Positions 8,584 through 16,443 of a DNA stretch of 42,809 nucleotides are shown here, piece by piece. The notes under the pieces were generated by a model. The model saw only the letters and a list, made by a program, of their open reading frames with translations. It ran no database searches and had not been told where the DNA came from. The stretch spans positions 1 through 42,809 of the forward strand of contig NZ_JAAFKG010000044.1 of NCBI RefSeq assembly GCF_013299185.1. Reading direction: 5' to 3'. The DNA is from Microcoleus sp. bin48.metabat.b7b8b9.023 (lineage in GTDB: Bacteria; Cyanobacteriota; Cyanobacteriia; Cyanobacteriales; Microcoleaceae). How positions within the stretch are numbered: position 1 is the stretch's first letter; every line of letters begins with the position of its first letter. The position numbers were made by a program, and so were the translations under genes.

Positions 8584-9513
8584 ATGAATCAATTTAAAAA
8601 AACTACAACCAAGCTGCATCAAACTGTAGCGCAAGAGTCCGATCGCACTTGGGAACTCGGTCAGCGACCACCCATCGACCTGTCCTTGGACTTGGCTGAT
8701 GCTGGTGCTTTGAGGACATTTAGCCGTCTAGACGATCGCCCGCAGGAAACCCCAGAGAGAACCGAAAAAAAACGCCGGAGGGTGGATGGGAAGAGCAATC
8801 GAGCTCGATCGCCTGTGGTTTCTAGCGCCTTTCTCAAGTGGCTGCTACCGCGTTTGAGTCGATCGAAAGGTGGGTTGGCGGCTTTCACCCTGGCAGCAGT
8901 TTGGGGGTGGTGGAACAGTCAGTTATTGCTTTCGACAGGGCTGGGGATCGCAGCGATGATGCTGGTTTACCGAGGGCAGTCCGGGGAATGGCAATTGCTG
9001 CGATCGAAAGCCGAGCAATTTTGGGAGGGCCCGAACCGCCGGTTGGTTGTAGCAGTCGGCGCCGGCGGGATTGCGACTCTGGGTGCTTACATGAGTTTAG
9101 GGATTTGGGAGGATTCTGAGAGCCACTGGACGGCTTTGAGCCTGATTTTGCAAAATTTTGGCACGATCGCGATTGCAGGGCTGTTGCTGCGCCAAGCGCT
9201 GAGTCTGGGCTCCTCAAAAGATGAAGATGAAGCAGCGCTCGATCGAATCTTGGGAGATTTGACTGATGCTGACCCTGTGAAGCGTTTGATTGCTGTGCGG
9301 CAAATGACCGATTTGGTGAATCGGGGTGGGTTTAAGCGCGTGACTTCTGTTAAAAGTTGGAGCGCCCGGGCTCGGGCTGCCGAGTGTTTTCGGCTGATGT
9401 TGAGTCGGGAACCCGAAGCTATAGTCCGCAATGCCATTCTTGAAGGTTTGCAGACTTGGGACGACACTTATGGCGTTGTTTTAGAGTCCAAAAATAAAGT
9501 CATCGACTATTAG
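8584..9513 (+). CDS. Armadillo-type-fold membrane protein
   Basis: A 309-residue protein. I prefer ATG 8584 (MNQFKKTTTK) over the in-frame TTG at 8566. Residues 1-85 are charged and probably disordered (ERTEKKRRRVDGKSNRAR). Three hydrophobic segments follow, at about 100-135 (two short helices: AAFTLAAVWGWW, LGIAAMMLVY), 155-175 (VVAVGAGGIATLGAYMSLGI) and 188-206 (IAIAGLLLRQAL). The C-terminal 90 residues are helical, with DPVKRLIAVRQM and EPEAIVRNAILEGL, a HEAT/armadillo-like pattern. Such proteins are widespread and uncharacterised in cyanobacteria. The end overlaps the convergent gene by 33 bp. Confidence 0.75.
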   Translation: MNQFKKTTTKLHQTVAQESDRTWELGQRPPIDLSLDLADAGALRTFSRLDDRPQETPERTEKKRRRVDGKSNRARSPVVSSAFLKWLLPRLSRSKGGLAAFTLAAVWGWWNSQLLLSTGLGIAAMMLVYRGQSGEWQLLRSKAEQFWEGPNRRLVVAVGAGGIATLGAYMSLGIWEDSESHWTALSLILQNFGTIAIAGLLLRQALSLGSSKDEDEAALDRILGDLTDADPVKRLIAVRQMTDLVNRGGFKRVTSVKSWSARARAAECFRLMLSREPEAIVRNAILEGLQTWDDTYGVVLESKNKVIDY

Positions 9514-10095
9514 CTGACCGTCAAAAGCATAAAATGTAATGCGATGAATATTCGGGGCTTTGACGCGCAGGGGTGTGTTGGGCGCGATCGGAGAATTAGA
9601 CCCTGCCAGATTGGGCGCTGGCATTTCATCTTGAACGATCGGGTTGCCGTCGATGTCGCAAGCAGATAAAACCGTTCGCCGCGAACTGGTGACAAGTCCT
9701 GCTACGCTGCGAACTGGATACTTGAAACTTACTTCTATTAGTCCGCTTTTTGGGGCACCCATTAATACTGTTGAGCCAGAAACCGTTAGGAATGCTGGGT
9801 TTGAAGGTTGGATGGCGACGGCATTGCTAAAAGTCACTCCCCAATGGGCAAACTGGTTTTCTACTACTTCAAAGCATTTCAATTCTTCTAAAGCTAGGCG
9901 AACCATTCCCGGTGCGCTGACGCGCGATCGCACATCTAACCCTGAACCCGATCGTTCTGGAGTAGCGACCAATGTCTGTTTGCCGTTTAAATCCATGCTT
10001 CGACAGGCAGTATCAAACTCTGCAAACCCGTCAGCTAGAAGACTTTTTGCATCAACCATAAAACCCTCGCGATCCCGTTTCCTAAGCAGTTGCAT
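9481..10095 (-). CDS. Conserved hypothetical protein, beta-rich
   Basis: 204 residues, no signal peptide or membrane segment. The start is well supported by an AGGGAGGT ribosome binding site eight bases ahead. Residues 1-70 are mixed; from about 75 the protein looks like a beta-sandwich with repeated short strands (HWGVTFSNAVAIQPSN, GLIEVSFKYPVRSV, NIHRITFYAFDGQLIVDDF). The ending resembles carbohydrate-binding or PEP-CTERM-type domains, but there is no sorting signal. I do not recognise a named family. It shares 33 bp, tail to tail, with the armadillo protein gene. Confidence 0.7.
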   Translation of the reverse strand: MQLLRKRDREGFMVDAKSLLADGFAEFDTACRSMDLNGKQTLVATPERSGSGLDVRSRVSAPGMVRLALEELKCFEVVENQFAHWGVTFSNAVAIQPSNPAFLTVSGSTVLMGAPKSGLIEVSFKYPVRSVAGLVTSSRRTVLSACDIDGNPIVQDEMPAPNLAGSNSPIAPNTPLRVKAPNIHRITFYAFDGQLIVDDFIFGL

Positions 10096-10623
10096 TTTTT
10101 ATACCTCCCTGATATTAGTTGTTTCTTGTGTTTTGGAATTGATAGCGGCGAGGCTCGTGATTTCATTGCCTGCAATCAGAGGTATGGAAAACCCATCGCC
10201 CGCCTTTTAACAGAAACCTTCGACATTAAAAGCCACTGCTCCGTAAAATATGGTAATTAATTATTTGCGATCGGCGATCGGATGTAAACCTGCCGCGATT
10301 AAAAGCTAGATCTGATACCGCTGCTTTCCGAGTGCCTGCTTTCGGAGTCGGCGAACCGACTTGATTGTGTTGAGGGGTCTTACCCATCATTTTGTTATTA
10401 TCTCCGATCGCAAGTAGTTTGCAACGGTGAGGATAACTGCACAACCTGGGCGCGCAGATCGCAAAACTTAGTTGCTGTGTGTAGTTTCAGGCTTCACTTG
10501 TACTAAAATAGATTGAAATCAATACTGAATCTTTACAAAAACGGCGCCAGCTTTGCAATCTTTTTAAATAAAGACGAGGCGACCCGCGAAACTCTACAAT
10601 CTCACAGCGATTGAGGCTTATTT
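10096..10623. other. Intergenic region
   Basis: Probably holds the divergent promoters of the hypothetical gene to the left and the hydrolase to the right. An AT-rich stretch near 10495-10570 is the likely promoter zone of the hydrolase. A 72-codon minus-strand frame at 10226-10444 has atypical composition and is not called. No repeat families were seen. Confidence 0.4.
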
Positions 10624-11529
10624 ATGCTTGTTCCTCTCGGCTTCGGTCAGCGATCGATAGTTACTTCTCTCGGCAGAATGGTATATTACACTGCTGAAAA
10701 AATGCCTTGGATCGGATTGCCGAACTCAAATTCGGAAAATCTACCTAATTTGGTATTTTTTCACGGTTTTGGGGGCGGGTCAAGTGCCTACGAATGGTCG
10801 AAAGTTTATCCGGCTTTTGCAGCGGAATATCGAGTCTTAGCACCGGATTTAATTGGTTGGGGGCGATCGGAACATCCCCAAAGAAATTATCAGGTGGAAG
10901 ATTATATCACATCTCTGATTCAATTTATCGAAAAAACTTGCGGAAGTCCTACCGATGTGATAGCTTCTTCGCTGACTGGGGCGATCGCGATTCGAGCTGC
11001 GATCGCCCGCCCGGATCTGTTCAAATCGCTGATTTTGACGATTCCCAGCGGTTTGTCGGACTTCGGACAAGATTACGGCAGCAGTTTCTTCGCTAAACTC
11101 GTCAACACGCCAATTTTAGATCGGTTGCTCTACAGTACGGGCATTGCTACAGATGGCGGCATTCGCAGCTTTTTAGAAGAGCGCCAATTTGCCGATTCCC
11201 GTCGAGTGTACCAAGAAATTGTCGATGCTTATCTAGAATCTGCTTTAGAACCAAATGCAGAATATGCAGCCTTATCTTTTGTGCGGGGAGATTTGTGTTT
11301 TGATTTGTCACTTTATATCACTCAGCTAACAACACCGACAGCGATTATTTGGGGTGAAAAATCTCAGTTTACTAGCCCCGAGATTGGCCGGCGGTTGGCT
11401 AATCTCAACGCGGAAGCAATTAAGGTTTTTCAAACTCTGGAAAATGTGGGTTTGACTCCGCAGTTGGAAGTTCCGGCTGTGACTATTGGTTTAATTCGAC
11501 AGTATTTAAGGTTGTTTTCTCAGGAGTAA
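10624..11529 (+). CDS. Alpha/beta hydrolase-fold protein with a degenerate triad
   Basis: 301 residues with the alpha/beta hydrolase layout: HGFGGGSS oxyanion region (about 47-54), LAPDLIGWGRSEHP after strand 4, nucleophile elbow at ASSLTG with Ser116, a helical cap, and a C-terminal TAIIWGEKSQF strand. Two key points deviate. The elbow lacks the flanking glycines of G-x-S-x-G, and the place of the catalytic His (usually GHxPxxE) reads VGLTPQLE, with Leu instead of His. It may be a non-hydrolytic member or use another residue. The fold is secure, but activity is doubtful. It is followed by two palindromic repeats. Confidence 0.85.
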   Translation: MLVPLGFGQRSIVTSLGRMVYYTAEKMPWIGLPNSNSENLPNLVFFHGFGGGSSAYEWSKVYPAFAAEYRVLAPDLIGWGRSEHPQRNYQVEDYITSLIQFIEKTCGSPTDVIASSLTGAIAIRAAIARPDLFKSLILTIPSGLSDFGQDYGSSFFAKLVNTPILDRLLYSTGIATDGGIRSFLEERQFADSRRVYQEIVDAYLESALEPNAEYAALSFVRGDLCFDLSLYITQLTTPTAIIWGEKSQFTSPEIGRRLANLNAEAIKVFQTLENVGLTPQLEVPAVTIGLIRQYLRLFSQE

Positions 11530-11535
11530 AGAAGA

Positions 11536-11605
11536 AGGTACGTTGTTGGGCTTTAGCCCTCTTCGCGAATATAAGATAAGAGCGCTAAAGCGCAACTACG
11601 TACCT
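11536..11605. repeat. Palindromic repeat (GGGCTTTAGCCCTCTT family)
   Basis: Same family as 418-486; the right arm has changed to CGCTAAAGCGC, so the stem is imperfect. It lies directly after the hydrolase stop codon. Confidence 0.8.
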
Positions 11606-11636
11606 AATTTGATAATTACAACTGTCAAACTAATCA

Positions 11637-11706
11637 AGGTACGTTGTTGGGCTTTAACCCTCTTTAGATATACGTCTAAAGAGGGCTAAAGCCCAACAAC
11701 ATACCT
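11637..11706. repeat. Palindromic repeat (GGGCTTTAGCCCTCTT family), second copy
   Basis: Nearly perfect stem around a TAGATATACGTCTA loop that is itself palindromic. It sits between the convergent hydrolase and DUF4330 genes and could end both transcripts. Confidence 0.82.
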
Positions 11707-11727
11707 ATTTTACTGTCAACTAACTGA

Positions 11728-12255
11728 CTATTCTTTAACTCGCACGTCGATGACGCTGGCGTTGAAAATGTATTTTTTGCCTTCAAGTTCGAGAGTAGTT
11801 CCGATTTTGACTTTCATGTTTCCTAAAACCGGGCCGTTTTCAGTAATTTGACCTTTCCCCTCTAAAGTAAATCTCATATTTCTGCTGAAAGATTCTTCTT
11901 CTCTAGGATCTGGGACAGCTTTTAATGTGCCGTTGGGCTGAGGAACTGCGAGGGTTCTAGTTATGGTTTTTACCTCTTTGATTGTAATCTGACCGGAGGG
12001 CTGGTTGCGGATTACTACGTTGATTTTATCGCCGGCTTTGAACAACTCTTGAAAGTTTGTGCCTTTGAGTCCGATCGCAATTGCATCCATTTCTACGGTT
12101 TTGACGCTGGCGCCGCCGACTTGGGCCACCGAACCGCCGGAAGTGCCGGGAAAGAAGAAGATGCCGACTGCCACCAGCAGCACAATCATTGCTGCACCTA
12201 TGTCTAGAATGCTGAGTTTACCGAACAACCGGCCTTGAGAATCCAAAATTTTCAT
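11728..12255 (-). CDS. DUF4330 family membrane-anchored protein
   Basis: 175 residues. The start is placed at MKILDSQGRLFGKLSILDIG, the conserved N-terminus of this cyanobacterial family; the frame runs 24 codons further upstream but without family resemblance. Residues 13-34 form one membrane helix (LDIGAAMIVLLVAVGIFFF) after a short basic N-terminus, followed by a soluble domain of alternating strands (VIRNQPSGQITIKEVKTI, GNMKVKIGTTLELEGKKYIF). Topology is probably N-in with the domain outside the cytoplasmic membrane. No function is known. Confidence 0.85.
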   Translation of the reverse strand: MKILDSQGRLFGKLSILDIGAAMIVLLVAVGIFFFPGTSGGSVAQVGGASVKTVEMDAIAIGLKGTNFQELFKAGDKINVVIRNQPSGQITIKEVKTITRTLAVPQPNGTLKAVPDPREEESFSRNMRFTLEGKGQITENGPVLGNMKVKIGTTLELEGKKYIFNASVIDVRVKE

Positions 12256-12536
12256 AAATCGCCTATAGACTGACAGCGACAGGAGTATCTGTACAAGCCA
12301 AAAGATATTACCACAACGATCGCCCAAAATCCGCAGAACTTGGAGAGTCGGGAGATGGCCAGACGGGGAAAGTGGTTAAAATTTGGCAACAAGTTAAAAT
12401 AGCAACTAAGCGGCGTTATATTTCGTCTGCCGATTTAGTGACTTTTTGAGTTTTTGCTAAAAAAACCGGGGCGGTTGAAACCGCACCTACACAGACAAAA
12501 CCTGCCTCCGCAGGTTGAAAAACAGATGGTTGAAAT

Positions 12537-12652
12537 TATAGCCTTTCTCAAAAATATGAGGTATGACTGGCAGCCCACACAACCTTTAAACTAAGAGGGC
12601 TGAAGCCCAACAACGTACCTCATCTTTCTGAGAACCGTTATACATTATTTTC
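12537..12652. repeat. TATAGC-frame inverted repeat element
   Basis: The left arm TATAGCCTTTCTCA...GAGGTA pairs with the right arm TACCTCATCTTTCTGAGAA...TATA. The interior contains half of the GGGCTGAAGCCC palindrome family. Related frames occur at 20928, 32564, 34065 and 34199. Confidence 0.7.
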
Positions 12653-12713
12653 TTCAGTCTCTTAGAGAATGACTTTATTTTTGTAGGTGCGGTTTCAACT
12701 GTACGTCTTATCT

Positions 12714-12755
12714 CCTTCTTCCTTCTTCCTTCTTCCTTCTTCCTTCTTCCTTCTT
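12714..12755. repeat. Heptamer satellite (CCTTCTT)6
   Basis: Six exact copies of CCTTCTT, ending just before the M48 protease start codon. On the plus strand it is pure pyrimidine and lies where a ribosome binding site should be, so copy number could affect expression (inference). Confidence 0.92.
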
Positions 12756-12771
12756 TTAGGGCGTATAAATC

Positions 12772-13623
12772 ATGTTAAAAGGTTTTTGGTTGACTTGTCG
12801 GCGTAGTTGTGGCCGGGGGATTTATCTATTTTTGTCGGTGATTGTGGCTGCGGGTATCTGCGTAATTTCCCCACAACCGACTCAAGCATTTTCTTTGCCG
12901 GAACTGATTATGCGGGGGATTCAAGTTATTCAATTGTCGAATATGTCCGATCGCCAGGAGGTGGCTGTTGGCCGACAAATCAACCAGCAGTTGGTGAATA
13001 GGGAGTTTAGGGTCGATCGCGATCGGGCTACTACAGCATACATCAACCGCATCGGTCAGCGGCTGGCCCAAGAAAGCGATCGCCCGGATATTCCTTATAC
13101 TTTTCAGGTGATTGACGATAACAATATTAATGCTTTTGCGACGATGGGCGGTTTTGTTTATGTGAATAAGGGTTTGATGGCGGCGGCGGATAATGAGGCC
13201 GAATTAGCAAGTGTCATCGCGCATGAAATCGGACATATTAGTGCTCGCCATTCGATCAAGCAAATGCGTCAAATGGCGATCGCATCTGGTGTAGCTTCTG
13301 CCACTGGGCTCAGTGGTTCTAGGGCGGTACAGATTGGGGTAGAGTTGGCTTTGCGTCGCCCTCACAGCCGTCAAGCTGAGTATGAGGCGGATCAGTTGGG
13401 TTTGCAAACCATGGGGCGATCGGGCTACGCTCAATCTGGGATGGTTGATTTTATGAAAAAGTTGCTTAACAAGCCTTCTCCACCAAGTATTTTGAGCACT
13501 CACCCGGCTACTAGCGATCGAATTGCTGCGATTTCCCAGGCTATGGATCCGGATCTGGCTAGCGGTGAAGGTTTGAATAATGCGGCTTACAAGTTGGAAA
13601 TGCGTCGGCTGTTGCGATCGTAG
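12772..13623 (+). CDS. Secreted M48-family zinc metalloprotease
   Basis: 283 residues. The N-terminus has basic residues and a hydrophobic stretch (LFLSVIVAAGICVI) ending near TQAFS, a Sec signal peptide with likely cleavage after Ala39. The zinc site HEIGH gives His151, Glu152 and His155, and the third ligand is Glu203 in EYEAD. The FATMGGFVYVNKGLM strand is typical of M48C (LoiP/BepA-like) proteases that clean up misfolded outer-membrane proteins. There is no TPR domain, so it is nearer the LoiP/YggG type. It is complete and expected to act in the periplasm. Confidence 0.92.
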   Translation: MLKGFWLTCRRSCGRGIYLFLSVIVAAGICVISPQPTQAFSLPELIMRGIQVIQLSNMSDRQEVAVGRQINQQLVNREFRVDRDRATTAYINRIGQRLAQESDRPDIPYTFQVIDDNNINAFATMGGFVYVNKGLMAAADNEAELASVIAHEIGHISARHSIKQMRQMAIASGVASATGLSGSRAVQIGVELALRRPHSRQAEYEADQLGLQTMGRSGYAQSGMVDFMKKLLNKPSPPSILSTHPATSDRIAAISQAMDPDLASGEGLNNAAYKLEMRRLLRS

Positions 13624-13741
13624 ATCCGGCGATTAATAACTATTGTCTTCTCTTTTCTTACTTCGCGCCCTTTGCGTCTTCGCGGTTGGTTAAACAATAA
13701 ATCTGGTTGATTGAGTGCGTTAGCAGTGGGTAAGTTGCGAT

Positions 13742-13990
13742 TAATCAGAAAGTGGGTTATTCCGCTGTCACGCAAATCTCCGTAGGGGCTCTCGCATTCG
13801 GGCGACAATCTCAGATAAAAACCCGAATAAAAATATCCGAATGCGAGAGCCCAAACCACACAAATAAACCCCGTAAACCTCATCTATCCTGAAGTGAATC
13901 GCTGTATCTGTTCAATAAATCGGGGTAGAGTACCGTGTTGGAAACAATTTTGCGATGTTTGACCCTCATTAACTGATTTCCCCCGATTTT
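13742..13990. repeat. 250-bp direct repeat, copy A
   Basis: Nearly identical to copy B at 14126-14378, from TAATCAGAAAGTGGG to TTTCCCCCGATTT. It holds an inverted pair, GGGCTCTCGCATTCGG and its complement, around a 35-bp loop. No reading frame is convincing. Confidence 0.9.
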
Positions 13991-14125
13991 ACGAATCGCT
14001 CTCACCCCAAATACCACCAAAAATCGGAATTCGCGCGCCGGAGGGTGAAGCATTTGGACATAAAATATCGCATTTTTTCCTTGAATTGTCGCCCAAATGC
14101 TTCACCCCTACATCTCGGTCACAAA
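13991..14125. repeat. Palindromic element between the two 250-bp copies
   Basis: GGGTGAAGCATTTGG near 14033-14047 pairs with CCAAATGCTTCACCC near 14093-14107, a small hairpin element of the kind common in cyanobacterial intergenic DNA. Confidence 0.65.
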
Positions 14126-14378
14126 TAATCAGAAAGTGGGTTATTCCGCTGTCACGCAAATCTCCGTAGGGGCTCTCGCATTCGGGCGACAATCTCAGAT
14201 AAAAACCCGAATTAAAATATCCGAATGCGAGAGCCCAAACCACACAAATAAACCCCGTGAACCAAAGCAATCCTGAAGTGAATCGCTGTATCTGTTCAAT
14301 AAATCGGGGTAGAGTACCGTGTTGGAAACAATTTTGCGATGTTTGACCCTCATCATTAACAGATTTCCCCCGATTTAT
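14126..14378. repeat. 250-bp direct repeat, copy B, next to the CRISPR array
   Basis: Second copy of the block at 13742. It ends about 40 bp before the first CRISPR repeat. TTCAATAAATCGGGG near 14296 and CCCCGATTTATTGA near 14369 also form a long-range inverted pair inside this copy. If the array is read rightward this block is at the leader position; if leftward, it is the trailer. Confidence 0.85.
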
Positions 14379-14418
14379 TGAGCGGATACGTTTGATCGTT
14401 GTATGAACAACGATGACT

Positions 14419-16054
14419 GTTTCAATCCCCTTGCGGGGAAGTCGTTTGGGAAAGTGAAAAGCAAAAACAGCGCCGAAAGGAAGGCTGTCATGTTTCAATC
14501 CCCTTGCGGGGAAGTCGTTTGGGAAAGTTAAAGGTGCTTTAACTTATGAATTAAAGACCCGTAAAGTTTCAATCCCCTTGCGGGGAAGTCGTTTGGGAAA
14601 GCGGCAGCACTAGGTGAAGAAGAACCAACAGTCCAACCAAATTGTTTCAATCCCCTTGCGGGGAAGTCGTTTGGGAAAGTCCCCAGTCAAGCTTTATCTA
14701 AAAATAAGATTCGTTTTAAGTTTCAATCCCCTTGCGGGGAAGTCGTTTGGGAAAGAATAATCAGGAATAACAAATGAATCTTGCACCAGGTCAAAGTGTT
14801 TCAATCCCCTTGCGGGGAAGTCGTTTGGGAAAGTCAAAAACTGGAGATTGATCTCATCCGGGAAACTAACGTTTCAATCCCCTTGCGGGGAAGTCGTTTG
14901 GGAAAGGCGTACCCGGAAGTTGTCGATTATATAGACAACGGTGATGTTTCAATCCCCTTGCGGGGAAGTCGTTTGGGAAAGTCGTCTGTTGTACTCCACG
15001 AAGGAGCAACAAAGGAAGAAGGTTTCAATCCCCTTGCGGGGAAGTCGTTTGGGAAAGGCGATACCAGTAGTTTTAGAGGCTGGAATATTGGTAAGTTTCA
15101 ATCCCCTTGCGGGGAAGTCGTTTGGGAAAGTTGTTCTGGTAACTGTTTTTGGCTTTGTCTCAGCACTTTGGTTTCAATCCCCTTGCGGGGAAGTCGTTTG
15201 GGAAAGCGAAGAAAAAGCTCTAGTCGGGTCTTCTCTTAGGAGCGTTTCAATCCCCTTGCGGGGAAGTCGTTTGGGAAAGTAAACCCACTGGCACTCGTGT
15301 CGTCTCGTCTTCATCAAGTTTCAATCCCCTTGCGGGGGAGTTGTTTTGGAAAGGAGCGATATATGCTAATCTACGAGTAGCAAGTTTCAATCCCCTTGCG
15401 GGGGAGTTGTTTTGGAAAGAGAGAAGCTACTGCCTGGGTATCAGGTTCAGATCTTCATGTTTCAATCCCCTTGCGGGGGAGTTGTTTTGGAAAGAAGTTA
15501 CAGATTTTAGGCGTTTTGGGGTTTTGGTTTTTAATCAGTTTCAATCCCCTTGCGGGGGAGTTGTTTTGGAAAGCTTTTCCGGCGAATCCGGGTCTTCCTG
15601 CCACCGGATTCGCCGGAAAAGCCAATATTTTTGACTTATTTCAAGTCGAAGTTTCAATCCCCTTGCGGGGGAGTTGTTTTGGAAAGATCATCATCACCAT
15701 CCCAAAGTCTGAAAACGTGTTTCAATCCCCTTGCGGGGGAGTTGTTTTGGAAAGTGATGCTGTCATTGTTGATGCTACACCAGAACAGATGTTTCAATCC
15801 CCTTGCGGGGGAGTTGTTTTGGAAAGACTAACTGTAGAAATTGCGGTCCCAAAAAAGGCGAAGGCGGAGTTTCAATCCCCTTGCGGGGGAGTTGTTTTGG
15901 AAAGTGCCCACGATTTTTACCACAATGTCACGGAACCAATTAAAGTTTCAATCCCCTTGCGGGGGAGTTGTTTTGGAAAGTTTATACCAACTTGGATCTC
16001 TTGTTAGATTCATAGAAAGTTTCAATCCCCTTGCGGGGGAGTTGTTTTGGAAAG
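14419..16054. CRISPR. CRISPR array, 22 repeats and 21 spacers, two repeat variants, no cas genes in window
   Basis: Repeats are 36 bp, start GTTTCAATCCCCTTGCGGGG and end GGAAAG. The first twelve (starts 14419, 14492, 14566, 14644, 14720, 14798, 14871, 14946, 15022, 15095, 15171, 15244) are variant A; the last ten (15318, 15384, 15459, 15538, 15651, 15719, 15791, 15869, 15945, 16019) are variant B, which differs at positions 21 (A to G), 25 (C to T) and 30 (G to T). Spacers are 37-42 nt in the A part and 30-43 nt in the B part, except one of 77 nt. The core CCCC-TTGC-GGGG forms a stem-loop. Read on the minus strand it gives CCCC-GCAA-GGGG followed by ATTGAAAC, the usual 8-nt crRNA handle, which favours leftward transcription. 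Some type III-B variant repeats have the stem near the 5' end, so rightward is possible. Subtype is not assigned. Confidence 0.97.
15574..15621. repeat. Perfect 18-bp inverted repeat inside a CRISPR spacer
   Basis: CTTTTCCGGCGAATCCGG (15574-15591) and its exact complement (15604-15621) around a 12-nt loop, at the start of the 77-nt spacer 15574-15650. The precursor crRNA would carry a strong extra hairpin here. Confidence 0.93.
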
Positions 16055-16443
16055 AGTTCGGCTACAAACCCTTACCCAGAGAGCGTTCCAGACGCCAAAT
16101 CGACGCACCGTTTTTTCACTCTCAATAGATGGGGGTCATCTTCAATAAGCAGAGGATTGAAAAAGCCCAAACCTAGACTACAAAGACGATCGACGCACCT
16201 CAACGAAAGAATCAGGGTTTCGTCGATCGCCCACCTAGATCGAAATCGCTTGCAGTAATGAAACCAACCGCAGCCGATCGCCCACCTAGATCGAAATCGC
16301 TTGCGGTAATGAAACCAACCGCAGGCGATCGCACAATCTATTCAATTTTCAAAGTTCCGCGTGAAAACTCTGGCTTTCCACTACTACAAACAATAGAGAC
16401 TTAAGGAGAGATTGTCAAGCTTTTCCAAGCACTTCGTTTGGAT
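16055..16443. other. Flank of the CRISPR array, possible leader
   Basis: No gene. If the array is transcribed leftward this is the leader. It contains the 51-bp tandem repeat listed next and an AT-rich stretch near 16335-16420. Nothing here resembles the left flank of the array. Confidence 0.45.
16224..16324. repeat. 51-bp direct repeat, two copies
   Basis: CGATCGCCCACCTAGATCGA begins both copies (16224 and 16275), and each ends ACCAACCGCAG; only one base differs within 50. It lies in the candidate leader of the CRISPR array. Confidence 0.88.

Larger units (their letters stand above)
12256..12771. other. Intergenic region carrying three repeat types
   Basis: Contains a GCGGTTGAAACCGC/CCTCCGCAGG inverted repeat at about 12465-12520, an element with TATAGC...GAGGTA / TACCTC...GTTATA ends at 12537-12652, and a (CCTTCTT)6 satellite that stops 16 bp before the M48 protease start. 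No gene is supported. Confidence 0.6.

Noticed and set aside
10226..10444. 72-codon minus-strand frame
   Set aside because: Unusual composition, no ribosome binding site, no resemblance to known families, and it lies in the probable promoter region of the hydrolase.
13587..14498. Two minus-strand frames sharing WALAFGYF-SGFYLRLSPECESP
   Set aside because: The shared peptide comes from the duplicated 250-bp non-coding block with its inverted repeat; one frame also runs into the CRISPR array.
14781..16258. Several open frames of 75-200 codons across the CRISPR array, with repeated FNPLAGELFWK or FQSPCGGVVLES peptides
   Set aside because: They are translations of the CRISPR repeats; the periodicity follows the 36-bp repeats and spacers, not a protein.
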